From contig JBOHNL010000005.1 of the NCBI GenBank assembly GCA_050730655.1, positions 186,001 to 250,000 of the forward strand: a DNA stretch of 64,000 nt, written 5' to 3'. Both the position numbers and the translations under genes were made by a program. The DNA comes from JAFEBO01 sp050730655 (GTDB lineage: Bacteria; Planctomycetota; Phycisphaerae; Phycisphaerales; UBA1924). Under the pieces are notes generated by a model. It saw nothing but the letters and a program-made list of their open reading frames with translations. It searched no databases and had not been told where the DNA came from. This document shows, piece by piece, positions 43,501-51,069 of this stretch; the first letter of the stretch is position 1; each line of letters starts with the position of its first letter.

Positions 43501-46108
43501 TGATGGGGATCTCGATCTGAACGGCGCGCTCACGCTCAATAGCGGGGGCCACTTCAACGTCGCCGGGCTCACTCGGATGTTCGGCAACACGATCCTGAAT
43601 ACCGCGGGCTTTGCGTTTGGCGATTCGGTGGATTCGGTTGGCGGCGCACGCTCGCTCGTTATCACCAATTCGGGCATCGGTTCGTTCGCCTCGGGCCTCG
43701 GTGGCGGCGGCGCTCTGAGCACGCTGACGATCGGCGGATCCGGGTTGACGCGATTCGCCGGCATTGTCCGCTTGATCCCGGGCGGCGTGATGACGATGAA
43801 TCAGGTCACGGAAATCGCCGGGCCCTCTGATTTCCGCGCCGGCACGATCAACTTCAATTCCGCCGTCGATGCCGCGGCCGGCGCGATCAACCCCTCGCTG
43901 CTGTTGGTCGCGGACGCCGCGAACTTCAATGCAAATGTCGGCTCGCTCCGGGCGCTCGCGTCGCTGGATGCCTCGGGCGTGACGCTCTCGAAGGTCGCGG
44001 GCAACGTTTCTGCAACCGGCCTGCAGAAGTGGGGTTCGCTGCTTCTGATCGGCGCACCGGGCACGCGAACATTCAACGCCGGCACGTCTAATTTCGCCGC
44101 GGTTGATGCTGCGACAAACACGATCGGGATGACCGTGAACTCGCCCGGCGTGACAACGTTTGCCGGTCCGGTCGGACTCGGCACGATCAGCGGCGGCACA
44201 ACTCTCGCTTCGCTCCTGAGCAACAGCAGCGCGACGGTCGTCGGTGGTAACACCAAGACAATCGGCGCGACGACCTATTCGGGCAACCTGTTCACGCTTG
44301 GCACGCGCACGGCCAACGCATCGAGCTTCACCGTCGGCGGCGTCACGCAGCTCGGCAACTCCCTGACCGTCAACGGAACCAACGCCAGGTTCGTGGGCGC
44401 GGTCGATTCTGCTTCGGGTATCTTCTCGAATCTGCTTCTCAACGTGACCAACGAAGCCCGCTTCGAGGGCGGCGTGGGTCAGACCCGCGCGCTCGCGGGC
44501 GTCCGCAGCAACGCGGTGTCGTCGTATCTGCGGGGAAGCCTCCGCACCCTTGCGTCGGGCCAGACGTGGTTCGCGGGCGAACTGCGGGTGAACTCGAATC
44601 TGACGGGCACGACGACGATCGACACCGGGCAGCTCTTTGTTGGCCGAGATCTCTACACCGATGCGCTCGCCGGCAGTGCCGCGAACCTGACCTTGCTCGC
44701 GCACGCCGCCCCGACGCTCGAAGTCGCCCCGATCCGCATCGGTGGCAATCTCGGTGTGTCGTCCTCCGCCCCGGCGATCTCGCAGCGGCTGGGGAACCTC
44801 GTGATCGGCTCCGGCGGCGCGACTCCGATGACCGCGACGATCGTGATGGCACGGACGTTTGATTCTCTCGGACGCATCGTCGCGGCTGGTATCTCCGGGT
44901 CTGACCTGTACGCGATCGCCGCCAACAACATCACGATGGCGGCCGGTCAAAAGTTGACGGTCTTCGGCTCGCTGACCATGAGTGCGCTGACGAACGCCAC
45001 CATTGCCGACATCACGACACTCGGCAACCTCGACGTGATTGCTCCGTCGATCTCGATCGTCAGCCGCGCCGGGTTCAGCGTCTTCAACAACACCGGTGGC
45101 ACGATCAACGACATCGGGACCGATCTGGTGTCTGGCGGCGCGATCAACTTCAGTGTTGTGCCCGTGCTTCTGCCCGGCGCGGGCAAGTTCAGCTACTCGG
45201 CGATCGCCGGCCCGTCGCCGATTCTTCAGAGTTTCAGCTTCCGTCAGTACCCGTCGGCGATTACCGCCGCGATGTTTACCGACCTGCGGCTTGGAAGCCC
45301 GCTGGGCCCGGGCTTCATGCTCTCGCTCGACTTCGCTTCGCTCGGCCCGACTTCGACCAACGTCGCCGACACGCAGACCGTCCAGCCCCCGCGTCTGGGC
45401 GAAGTGCAGCGCGTGCGCCAAACCGTCGCCGTCGATCCGGCCGATCAGGAACTTCTGCGCCAGCTCGGCCTGTCGGTTGAATCCGCAACGCCTGAGCAGA
45501 TCATCGCGGCGTTCATCGGCTATAGCTACTACCAGAACATTCCGGCCAAGGCGCGCCCGAGCGTTGAGGCTGGCGACTACGTGGTCACGGCCGATCGGCT
45601 GTGGATGAAGGCCGTGGTCGAACTCGCCAAGTCGTTCAAGGCCGAGATGCAGCGAACGGTGCTGGATGATGCGGGTAAGCCGGTCGCGCAGCTCCGCGAT
45701 GTCGAACTCCGCCAGATCTTCGCCGAATCGTGGGATCGCTTCACGGCGCAGTCGGCTCCGGGGTCGCCCGAAGAAGAACTTGCCGCGTACCGGAATTACC
45801 TGCTCGAGACGAGCACCGAGAGCGGCACGCGGGATGAACTCGCCCGACTTGGTGCGGTCATCACGAAACTTCAGGATCTGGGCCTGACCACGCTCGAGGC
45901 CGGCATCCCCGAAGAGAGGCTGCTCGAGATGGTGCGCCCGCCGGCGCTGTCAACCGACGACCTGCGCCAGATGATCGCGGCGGTCAACGCCACGGGCATC
46001 AAGCCCGCTCCGCGCGAGCAGACGCCGATCACGCCCGCGACTCCTGTTGCGCCGGTCGCCCCGGTTGCGGAGCACAGTTCGGAACTGCTCAAGGTTTCGA
46101 AGCGATAA
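37535..46108 (+). CDS. Giant two-partner secretion exoprotein TpsA (filamentous haemagglutinin-like)
   Basis: A 2857-residue exoprotein. A long positively charged N-region precedes the hydrophobic signal core (MAWIGSTLAALLMLASAKA, about 38-56), as in extended TpsA signals. The TPS secretion domain (about 58-300) contains NRINSSVPTRIEGTLMANGQ and NPAGVIFG (138-145), the hallmark asparagine-proline motif. The region to about 2600 is a beta-helix built of degenerate repeats with recurring elements such as LTVNGGGLTRI, VDSTGGLRDLHVTSAG, FGGTLNSG and TILDGNTTT. The last 250 residues switch to alpha-helical, charged sequence (RQTVAVDPADQELLRQLGL to EERLLEMVRPP) with a Pro-rich tail. No PEP-CTERM or LPXTG-type anchor is visible. 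Adhesin or contact toxin is possible; no toxin domain was recognised. Confidence 0.9.
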   Translation: MKQTVQTSRVCALTGYAGGVASVRAIRQTQGRRASRGMAWIGSTLAALLMLASAKAAGPQNPVVTYGSATFTKVGNNWVITCSNRAIIQYSSFDIAMGQWVRFVQAGGDARVLNRINSSVPTRIEGTLMANGQVYFVNPAGVIFGQNAVINCGSFAAVGGQLSDQDFLAKRDNFTNLTGSVINQGQITAQQGGVVTLIGQHVANYGKIVAPQGTVIMAAGKDVLLGESGGRIFARIDGGAAGIAGTEGVRNDGVIDVARGRTLMAAGDIYGMAVINTGRVIARDVKIDGGKHGEVRVAGQIDASNHDVGGKGGIVEIAGDKIALIGANIDVSGDSGGGTAHIGGGREGKGLDNAANALYADSATTIKADAIRTGNGGEIVLYSYDSTRSGARLYARGGTESGNGGFVETSGGWLSLSGAPNTAARSLFGKDGQWLIDPLNLDIVAGSSSDVTGPPIFSPTSGTGQLFVGDLLAALATNSVVTIQTTGTVGAGTGLIRFQAALDLPATGGTRTLNVLSAGGIEINQRIRDLNTPTGGGLNLNLSANGGVLIASGADILLNTGTFTSSGTTFTSNAIIQAGAGGVWLNHTGAVTLSNVTTQATTPGATGLWVRGTSFTSTGALKTNGGKIDILTSTGNVSLGGAAGLLDAGTGDISVRSAGTLNSNVALTGGNISLFSGGDATITRNVVGSGSLDIRAGQNGVGTLDFAGAGGPIALSGTTINLIAGNSVTPGSLVRFSRSTNLTSTLGSTTISAGPGTISILGGQTVAQVGNGVVTLIADEVDLSGGLNSGAGGRLRFVTSSSSRNISVGASTAGTLNLSAAELANIGAGFTTIDFVKSGQTGNISVDGATAMNRSANFLLGSGVLRLNANLSLTGAFSNNGRTLIGPGNIALTATSATFSGLVDGAAPGANFTVTSLDPGGLVNFANSIGSGTALASLTVNGPAETRVRNLVRAGSAIFNSKTTIQSNTTFNGGPVVFNSSLDSGFGGPYSATFLGGPVSLLGGVGQTSALASLLTSSNTIVSGNVRTVGSQAYGGDLNVTGASNFLASGAWSVLGATTLGADASVIMTPTGAIPQPTVYFAGAVDSPTGRDLLVTSAGIITFASDIGAGSALRNLTVNGGGLTRIGGTVRLTSAGNGQFFNQTELLSDLSLPGGSFAFKNLLDSGAAGPFSLTASGPGTVSFEQNVGSVRALRTIDTTGVALTQVGGNVATTLGQSYSQMRLIGAAGDRTFSALSGDIFYSGAVAAISTNIGLLASTPGLVTFNSTVGSGVAGAGAVADIRRTGGGQTILRGNTNSTGEQTFDGDLRFDTGLTANAGGQFQVIGNSVLNGNVNVLASSADFRGAVDSTGGLRDLHVTSAGLINFGGPIGGSGPLGNLLVDGGGLTRVTTLVDAADAKFQNAVQLTGDTVFQGGSVLFASTLDSLTPGAFGAEFKGLGGAGLLTLLGPVGESGALEYLISRTNADVRGDIRTSSQQQFDKSLAITGPATFNAGGFFSVAGPTTINGRANVNAASVTFADFVDSGPGLPTGQLFVQSSGPILFVRSIGQNNQLVVLDVSGGGQTTINDVLNVQTADLRNNTLLGSNTHLQNGQFTFHQMLDSGTGGPYKLDTLGVSTFSLLGAVGSNSRLQSIDGLGAVQTVLGANVTAQDFIRFGATRLDGDSTVKSFAGPIDFGVITSLIARNLGVDTPGIATFGGTIGTLANPLASILRTGSGQTILDGTTFTLGQQSFAGDVRFNNALDVNAGGPLFIGGASTLAGDVNVAADGATFFGAVDSFGGPRSLHVTSSSPVLFGSAIGGLGALQNLTVDGGGVTTINSLVHVLSTTDFANNTLLGSDVNLQGGTFRFGGTLNSGPGGPHDLRSIGTGTVEFVGDVGTLARLDGIDTSLATDTWLHGALLATDAVRLSELHLLGGGLKTVSSTNGTIDFLGAVAADSGAALNVFSPTTVEFHSTVGSGIAGLGALGTINRTGGGLTILDGNTTTNGLQSFDGDLDLNGALTLNSGGHFNVAGLTRMFGNTILNTAGFAFGDSVDSVGGARSLVITNSGIGSFASGLGGGGALSTLTIGGSGLTRFAGIVRLIPGGVMTMNQVTEIAGPSDFRAGTINFNSAVDAAAGAINPSLLLVADAANFNANVGSLRALASLDASGVTLSKVAGNVSATGLQKWGSLLLIGAPGTRTFNAGTSNFAAVDAATNTIGMTVNSPGVTTFAGPVGLGTISGGTTLASLLSNSSATVVGGNTKTIGATTYSGNLFTLGTRTANASSFTVGGVTQLGNSLTVNGTNARFVGAVDSASGIFSNLLLNVTNEARFEGGVGQTRALAGVRSNAVSSYLRGSLRTLASGQTWFAGELRVNSNLTGTTTIDTGQLFVGRDLYTDALAGSAANLTLLAHAAPTLEVAPIRIGGNLGVSSSAPAISQRLGNLVIGSGGATPMTATIVMARTFDSLGRIVAAGISGSDLYAIAANNITMAAGQKLTVFGSLTMSALTNATIADITTLGNLDVIAPSISIVSRAGFSVFNNTGGTINDIGTDLVSGGAINFSVVPVLLPGAGKFSYSAIAGPSPILQSFSFRQYPSAITAAMFTDLRLGSPLGPGFMLSLDFASLGPTSTNVADTQTVQPPRLGEVQRVRQTVAVDPADQELLRQLGLSVESATPEQIIAAFIGYSYYQNIPAKARPSVEAGDYVVTADRLWMKAVVELAKSFKAEMQRTVLDDAGKPVAQLRDVELRQIFAESWDRFTAQSAPGSPEEELAAYRNYLLETSTESGTRDELARLGAVITKLQDLGLTTLEAGIPEERLLEMVRPPALSTDDLRQMIAAVNATGIKPAPREQTPITPATPVAPVAPVAEHSSELLKVSKR

Positions 46109-46121
46109 ACCGACCGTTCAC

Positions 46122-47579
46122 TCAAGGACATTCGAGCGCGTCGTACTGCTGCGCGAAAATCGAGAAATCGGCATCGTCGGTGAGGCCGTCGCCGTTCATG
46201 TCGCCCGCATTCGTCAACAACTCGTTGTACGCCGCCACAAAGTAGGTGAAATCGGCATCGTCCACGACACGGTCGCCCGAAAGATCGCCGAGGCATGGCG
46301 CGACTGTGATGTACCACTTCTTTTCCTGCGTGAGCAGGGAGGCCTTGGTGATAGGGTTGCGCACCCACAGCGTCTCGTCGGTGATGCGGCAGCGGACCGT
46401 GTTCGCACCCTTGCGGAAGTTGAATGTGGAGAGATCGAAAGAGGTGGCGGATTGCCCCGCGATCACTTGGCTCCCTACCAGCCACTCGATCTTGAATCCA
46501 TGACCAATCAGTTGGAGCAGCGTCACCGAGAGCAGGCTTGTACGGGTGACGGTCGTCAGCGCCTCCGGAGAGGTTGACTCGACCGGCTTGGCGAGCTTGT
46601 AGATCGATCCGATGATTGCCTCGGCGCTGGGCAGATTGAACGGGCGCTGCAGATTTCGCATCATTGAGTCGGGCGAAGGCCGGTAGATCCCGAAGTACGA
46701 ATGATCGCCACCCTCGTAGCAATCGTGGAGTCCGTCAAACTCCGGGTAATTGATGCCGATCCACCGGTACCACTTTTTGGACTGCGCCAGCATCTGGGTC
46801 TTGGTGAAGATCGACACATCGACTGCGGAAGGCTCGGACTGGACATGTGTCGTCGGCCCGTCGTATTCGTATTCATCCGCGAGGTCGGCGAACGCGTGGC
46901 CAAACTCGTGGACAGCAACCTCTGGCGCGGCAGAGTTCGATCCCGCGTAGGTCCCGACGTCGACCGAGCCGTAACCGGCGCCGCCGTATTTGAGAGAATT
47001 GGCGACCGCCAACACCTGATCGGGCGGAAACGGCGCGTTGTTCGCGTATTGGCGAGCGGCCGTGGTGTTGACGCAGAGAAGCCGATCGATTCCGTTGCAC
47101 CAGAACGCCATCTGCAAGGGCGTGTTGCGGTTGATGCCGTTTGTCGGGTCGTTGCTCACACCAGAAACCTGGCTCACGACGTCGACGCGGTAGATGCCGA
47201 AAAAATTCTGGTAGGTCTTGAACGGCTCGTAGGAGAACAGCCGCGCTGCGCCGGATTGAACGTCGATTGCGTACTGCCCTAGCTGGCTCGAGAGATAGCC
47301 GTCGCCGACAAAGACCAAGTTGACACGGTTATTGGCGAGTCCGCGGTCGCGGAAGACCGGATCGAGTACCTCGAGTACGTTCCCTTTGGTGTCGAGCCGG
47401 TACACCGGCGCAGGAATCGGCGTCAGCGCATCCATCTCGGATCGGTCGAGCAGCGTGGGCTCGGTGACGATGCAGGACTCGGCCACGCGGCCCACTTCGC
47501 GATGTTCGCCCGGCTCGGGCGGGAGCGCGAGCGCGAAGTGACCAAAGGCGATTGATCCGATACCAAGCGCGTGACGCAT
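46122..47579 (-). CDS. Secreted M64-like zinc metallopeptidase with dockerin-like tail
   Basis: A 485-residue exported protease. The start at ATG 47579 follows a good GAGGGG ribosome site; the signal peptide is MRHALGIGSIAFGHFALALP. The zinc motif HEFGHAFADLADEY begins at H224, with E225 catalytic and H228 a ligand, in the form seen in the M64 (IgA1-peptidase-like) family. NRVNLVFVGDGYLSSQL also matches that family. The C-terminus carries two calcium-loop repeats, GDLSGDRVVDDADF and GDMNGDGLTDDADF, like type I dockerins, which are common on planctomycete secreted proteins. It converges on tpsA with a 13-bp gap, so both genes must terminate in this tiny space. Confidence 0.87.
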   Translation of the reverse strand: MRHALGIGSIAFGHFALALPPEPGEHREVGRVAESCIVTEPTLLDRSEMDALTPIPAPVYRLDTKGNVLEVLDPVFRDRGLANNRVNLVFVGDGYLSSQLGQYAIDVQSGAARLFSYEPFKTYQNFFGIYRVDVVSQVSGVSNDPTNGINRNTPLQMAFWCNGIDRLLCVNTTAARQYANNAPFPPDQVLAVANSLKYGGAGYGSVDVGTYAGSNSAAPEVAVHEFGHAFADLADEYEYDGPTTHVQSEPSAVDVSIFTKTQMLAQSKKWYRWIGINYPEFDGLHDCYEGGDHSYFGIYRPSPDSMMRNLQRPFNLPSAEAIIGSIYKLAKPVESTSPEALTTVTRTSLLSVTLLQLIGHGFKIEWLVGSQVIAGQSATSFDLSTFNFRKGANTVRCRITDETLWVRNPITKASLLTQEKKWYITVAPCLGDLSGDRVVDDADFTYFVAAYNELLTNAGDMNGDGLTDDADFSIFAQQYDALECP

Positions 47580-47648
47580 GTGCCGTTCCCCTCTTTGAAG
47601 AAGGCACAACCATAATCGAGCAGACAGGTTTCCAGCGCCTGAATTCCG

Positions 47649-49259
47649 CTAGCGTTTCTCGGCCGACGTGAGGGTCGGTGCCACCTTCGTTGCGGCCGTC
47701 TGTGTGCCGGTGTATTTGCCGGCGATGGTCGATTGCTTCATCAGCGCGTTGGCGAAGACGGCCAGCACCAGGACGCCGCCAGCCGAGATCAGGCCAGCAA
47801 AGCGACGCGACACAAACGGGTTGTCCACGGCCACATCGCCCCGGACAGCCGGGTCTTCGAGCAGCGGGTACGCCATGAGCCGCAGGTAGTAGAACGCGGC
47901 AATCGCCGAGTTCAGGCCAAGCACAACGACCAGCGGGATTTCGCCGGCAGCGATGCCGCTTGTGAAGAGCGGAAGCTTGCCGAAGAAGCCCAGCAGCGGG
48001 GGAAGTCCGAGCAGGCTGAGTGCGCAGATCACCATCGTCCAGCCCGCGGCCGGATGCGTGCGGCAGAGGCCCCGAATATCCTCAAAGCTGTCAAGCTCGC
48101 GTGGTTCGCTGCCGTCCGCCGAGGGCTTCTCGACTGAGGCGAGCGCCGCGAACGCGCCCATGTTGGTGACGCCGTACGCAAGCAGATAGAAGAGCACGGC
48201 AGAGATGCCGCTGGTCGTGAAGGTGCCGTCGCCCGGGCCGGCGATGACGCCGACGAGCATGTAGCCGGAGTGTGCGATCGAGGAATATGCCAGTGTGCGT
48301 TTTGCGCTCGACTGGAGAATTGCGAGCACGTTGCCGACGGTCATCGTGAGTGCCGCGACGACCCAGAGGAGCAGACGCATCGAATCAGGCAGCGATGTTC
48401 CGCCGGGGCCGTAGTTCCAGCCGACCAAGCCGACCATCAGCAGGATGGCAAGGAAGCCTGCGGTCTTCGGAACAAACGCGAGCATCGCCGCGACGCCCGA
48501 CGACGCGCCCTGATAGACGTCGGCCGTATAGAAGTGCATCGGGACTGCGGCGATTTTGAAGCAGAGGCCGAGCACGCTGAGCATGAGCCCGGCGAGCGCG
48601 AGCGTCGATGGGCCGCCGTTTTTCAGAGAATCGTGGATAAGGTTGAGATTGGTCGTGCCGGTCGCGCCGTACAGGAGCGCGAACCCATACAGGAAGATCG
48701 CCGCACCGAGCGCGCCGAGGAAGAAGTACTTGACCGCAGCTTCCTGCGAGCGATGGCGCGAGGAGCTGATCGCGACCATGATGTACGTCGGAAGACTGGT
48801 GAGTTCGAGGGCGAGGAAGAGCCAGATCAGGTCGTCGGCATCGGCGACGAGCAAGAGGCCGGTGATCGAGAAGAGGAAGAAGGAGTAGAACTCGGCGCGA
48901 TTGGAACGCAGCGGATTGAAGCCGCCCTTGCCCGACGCGATTCGGAGTTCTTCAGCCCGATCAACCGTCCCCGCGAGCAGGGGAAGCAGCATCAACGCGA
49001 CGATGCAGATCAGGGTCTTTGCGAACGGGACCATCATCGGCAGCATGAGCTGGCCGTTTGCCGACGCGGGGGCCGGTGCGCCGGGCGCACCCGGAGTCGT
49101 TATCGCCGAGAGGACACCTGCAACGACAAGCCCGACGGCGCAGATCCACGCCGAGGACTTCCGAACCGAGAAGTTCCGCGAGAGGCCCATCACCATGACG
49201 ATGCACGTCGCGGCAAAGAGCGCAATCTCCGGCCAGAGGAAGGCGAGTCTTCCGATCAT
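47649..49259 (-). CDS. nuoN: NADH-quinone oxidoreductase subunit N
   Basis: A 536-residue antiporter-like subunit of respiratory complex I, inner membrane, part of the proton-pumping arm. About 14 transmembrane segments are predicted. Conserved parts include FYSFFLFSITGLLLV, LELTSLPTYIMVAIS, RSQEAAVKYFFLGALGAAIFLYGFALLYG (around a conserved lysine) and KRTLAYSSIAHSGYMLVG. The start overlaps the nuoM stop by 4 bp, showing coupling. A C-terminal tail (TQTAATKVAPTLTSAEKR) is hydrophilic. Last gene of the nuoJKLMN run. Confidence 0.95.
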   Translation of the reverse strand: MIGRLAFLWPEIALFAATCIVMVMGLSRNFSVRKSSAWICAVGLVVAGVLSAITTPGAPGAPAPASANGQLMLPMMVPFAKTLICIVALMLLPLLAGTVDRAEELRIASGKGGFNPLRSNRAEFYSFFLFSITGLLLVADADDLIWLFLALELTSLPTYIMVAISSSRHRSQEAAVKYFFLGALGAAIFLYGFALLYGATGTTNLNLIHDSLKNGGPSTLALAGLMLSVLGLCFKIAAVPMHFYTADVYQGASSGVAAMLAFVPKTAGFLAILLMVGLVGWNYGPGGTSLPDSMRLLLWVVAALTMTVGNVLAILQSSAKRTLAYSSIAHSGYMLVGVIAGPGDGTFTTSGISAVLFYLLAYGVTNMGAFAALASVEKPSADGSEPRELDSFEDIRGLCRTHPAAGWTMVICALSLLGLPPLLGFFGKLPLFTSGIAAGEIPLVVVLGLNSAIAAFYYLRLMAYPLLEDPAVRGDVAVDNPFVSRRFAGLISAGGVLVLAVFANALMKQSTIAGKYTGTQTAATKVAPTLTSAEKR

Positions 49260-51043
49260 CGTTCGGCCTCCCCAGAAGCGCCAACCGAGGCCTGCACCGT
49301 CTCATGTGCCGCGGCAGCCACTTCCGTGCGGCCACCACCCGGCTGCACCGGATTGTCGCGAACTGCCTGGACCAATGCGACTGTGTCGTTCACGGGTTCT
49401 TTCAGTGCGTCAAAGAGCGGCATCGGATACACGCCGAAGACCAGGCATGCAATGGCGAGCGGCACGAGGCACGTGATTTCGCGCGCCGTGAGATCGGGCG
49501 GCAACGTGCCGCGATCTTCGGCACCATGGGAATCGTGCGAGTCGTGACCATGTTCGCCCGGCTCACGCAATGGGCCGAAGACGACCTTGCCGACCATGAT
49601 GAGCAGATACATCGCCGCGACGATCACGCCCGTGCCCGCGATCAGCGCGTACCACGGACCGAGGTTGCCGGGCGTTGCACCGGGGACCGGTGCGCCCTTG
49701 CTGCCCCAGACACTCGCGCCCCACGAATCACTCGCCTGGAACGTGCCGAAGATGCACAGGAACTCGCTGACGAAGCCGTTCAGGCCGGGCAGGCCGACCG
49801 AGGCCATGACGAAGAAAACCATGAAGGTCGCCCAGATCGGCATCTTCGCCGCGAGGCCTCCGACATCCTTCATCGAACGCGTGTGGTAACGCTCGTAGAC
49901 GAAGCCGACGCAGAGGAACAGAGCACCGGTCGAGAGGCCGTGGTTGATCATGTAGAGGATCGAACCCTGAATGCCCGCGACGTTGAGCGCGACGAGGCCG
50001 AGGATGCAAAAGCCAAGGTGCGCGACCGAGGAGTACGCGACCAGCTTCTTCATGTCGGTCTGCACCCAGCAGATCAATCCGCCATAGAGGATGCCGATGA
50101 TGCACAACACCGCGATAAACGGCGCGTAGTGAATGAACGCGTCGGTGCAGAAGGGCAGCGCGAAACGGAAGATGCCGTACGTGCCGAGCTTCAGCAGGAC
50201 GCCCGCAAGGATGACCGAACCAGCGGTAGGGGCCTCGGTATGCGCAAGTGGCAGCCACGTGTGCACGGGGAAGAGCGGCACCTTGACCGCGAAACCCGCC
50301 ATCAGCGCGAGGAGCACAATCGATTGCTGCGCCATTGTGAGGTGGTTGACCGACGCCTGCTGAAGCGTGCCGATATCGAAGGTCCACGTGCCTGCGCCGG
50401 GGAACGCATCGGTCGGAAGACCCGCATTCACCCACGCGACGTAGGCCAGGCCCGCGAGCGTCATCATCGAGCCGGTGAAGGTGTACAGGAAGAAGGTAGT
50501 TGCCGCACGCTTGCGGTTGGTCGAGCCGTAGAGGCTGATCAGGATGTACATCGGGATCAGCGTGAACTCGAAGCATGTATAGAAAAGGATCAGGTCGCGA
50601 GCCACAAAGACACCGACCATCGCGGCCTGCAGCACCAGGAACCAGGCGAAGTAGGTTCGGACACGATTGGTGATCGCGGTCCACGAGGCGAGTACACAGA
50701 TGGGCCCAAGCAGGCCGGTCAGCGCGATCAGGAGCATCGAAACCGAGTCCACGCCCATCGACACGGAAATTCCGAGCGAAGGGAGCCACTCGATGCGATT
50801 GGGGAACTGGAACGAGCCCCCATCGCGCCAATCGAACGAGAAAAGCGACAGAACCGTCAGGGCGAGCGCGACAAGCGTTCCAAAGAGCGCCATCGCTCGC
50901 GCTCGCTTCTCCGGAGAGAGCGCGACAATAAACGCGAACACCAGCGGCACGACCACCAGCAGCGTGAGAATCCACGTGCTCAGGAAGCCCGGCGTCGCCA
51001 CCGCTTCTGCGGCAGTTGAGATTGGGTTTTCGGGGCTCTGCAT
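49256..51043 (-). CDS. nuoM: NADH-quinone oxidoreductase subunit M
   Basis: A 595-residue antiporter-like complex I subunit. It has the conserved glutamate region CFEFTLIPMYILISLYGS and PLFPVHTWLPLAHTEAPTAGSVILAGVLLKLGTYG, plus KKLVAYSSVAHLGFC. A loop of His/Asp/Ser-rich sequence (EHGHDSHDSHGAEDRG, near residue 500) is an unusual insertion that parallels the larger one in NuoL. It starts 26 bp after the nuoL stop and overlaps nuoN. Confidence 0.95.
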   Translation of the reverse strand: MQSPENPISTAAEAVATPGFLSTWILTLLVVVPLVFAFIVALSPEKRARAMALFGTLVALALTVLSLFSFDWRDGGSFQFPNRIEWLPSLGISVSMGVDSVSMLLIALTGLLGPICVLASWTAITNRVRTYFAWFLVLQAAMVGVFVARDLILFYTCFEFTLIPMYILISLYGSTNRKRAATTFFLYTFTGSMMTLAGLAYVAWVNAGLPTDAFPGAGTWTFDIGTLQQASVNHLTMAQQSIVLLALMAGFAVKVPLFPVHTWLPLAHTEAPTAGSVILAGVLLKLGTYGIFRFALPFCTDAFIHYAPFIAVLCIIGILYGGLICWVQTDMKKLVAYSSVAHLGFCILGLVALNVAGIQGSILYMINHGLSTGALFLCVGFVYERYHTRSMKDVGGLAAKMPIWATFMVFFVMASVGLPGLNGFVSEFLCIFGTFQASDSWGASVWGSKGAPVPGATPGNLGPWYALIAGTGVIVAAMYLLIMVGKVVFGPLREPGEHGHDSHDSHGAEDRGTLPPDLTAREITCLVPLAIACLVFGVYPMPLFDALKEPVNDTVALVQAVRDNPVQPGGGRTEVAAAAHETVQASVGASGEAER

Positions 51044-51069
51044 GAAGCTCGAAGACTCCGGAAGTCAGA

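Noticed and set aside
43052..45421. 789-codon minus-strand frame opposite tpsA
   Set aside because: Shadow frame with repetitive Arg/Ala/Glu content produced by the complementary repeats.
37535..46108. tpsA repeats as a CRISPR array or tandem DNA repeat
   Set aside because: The repeats are degenerate at DNA level and keep reading frame; they are protein beta-helix repeats.
49304..51019. 571-codon plus-strand frame opposite nuoM
   Set aside because: Antisense of a clear complex I gene; charged low-complexity product.
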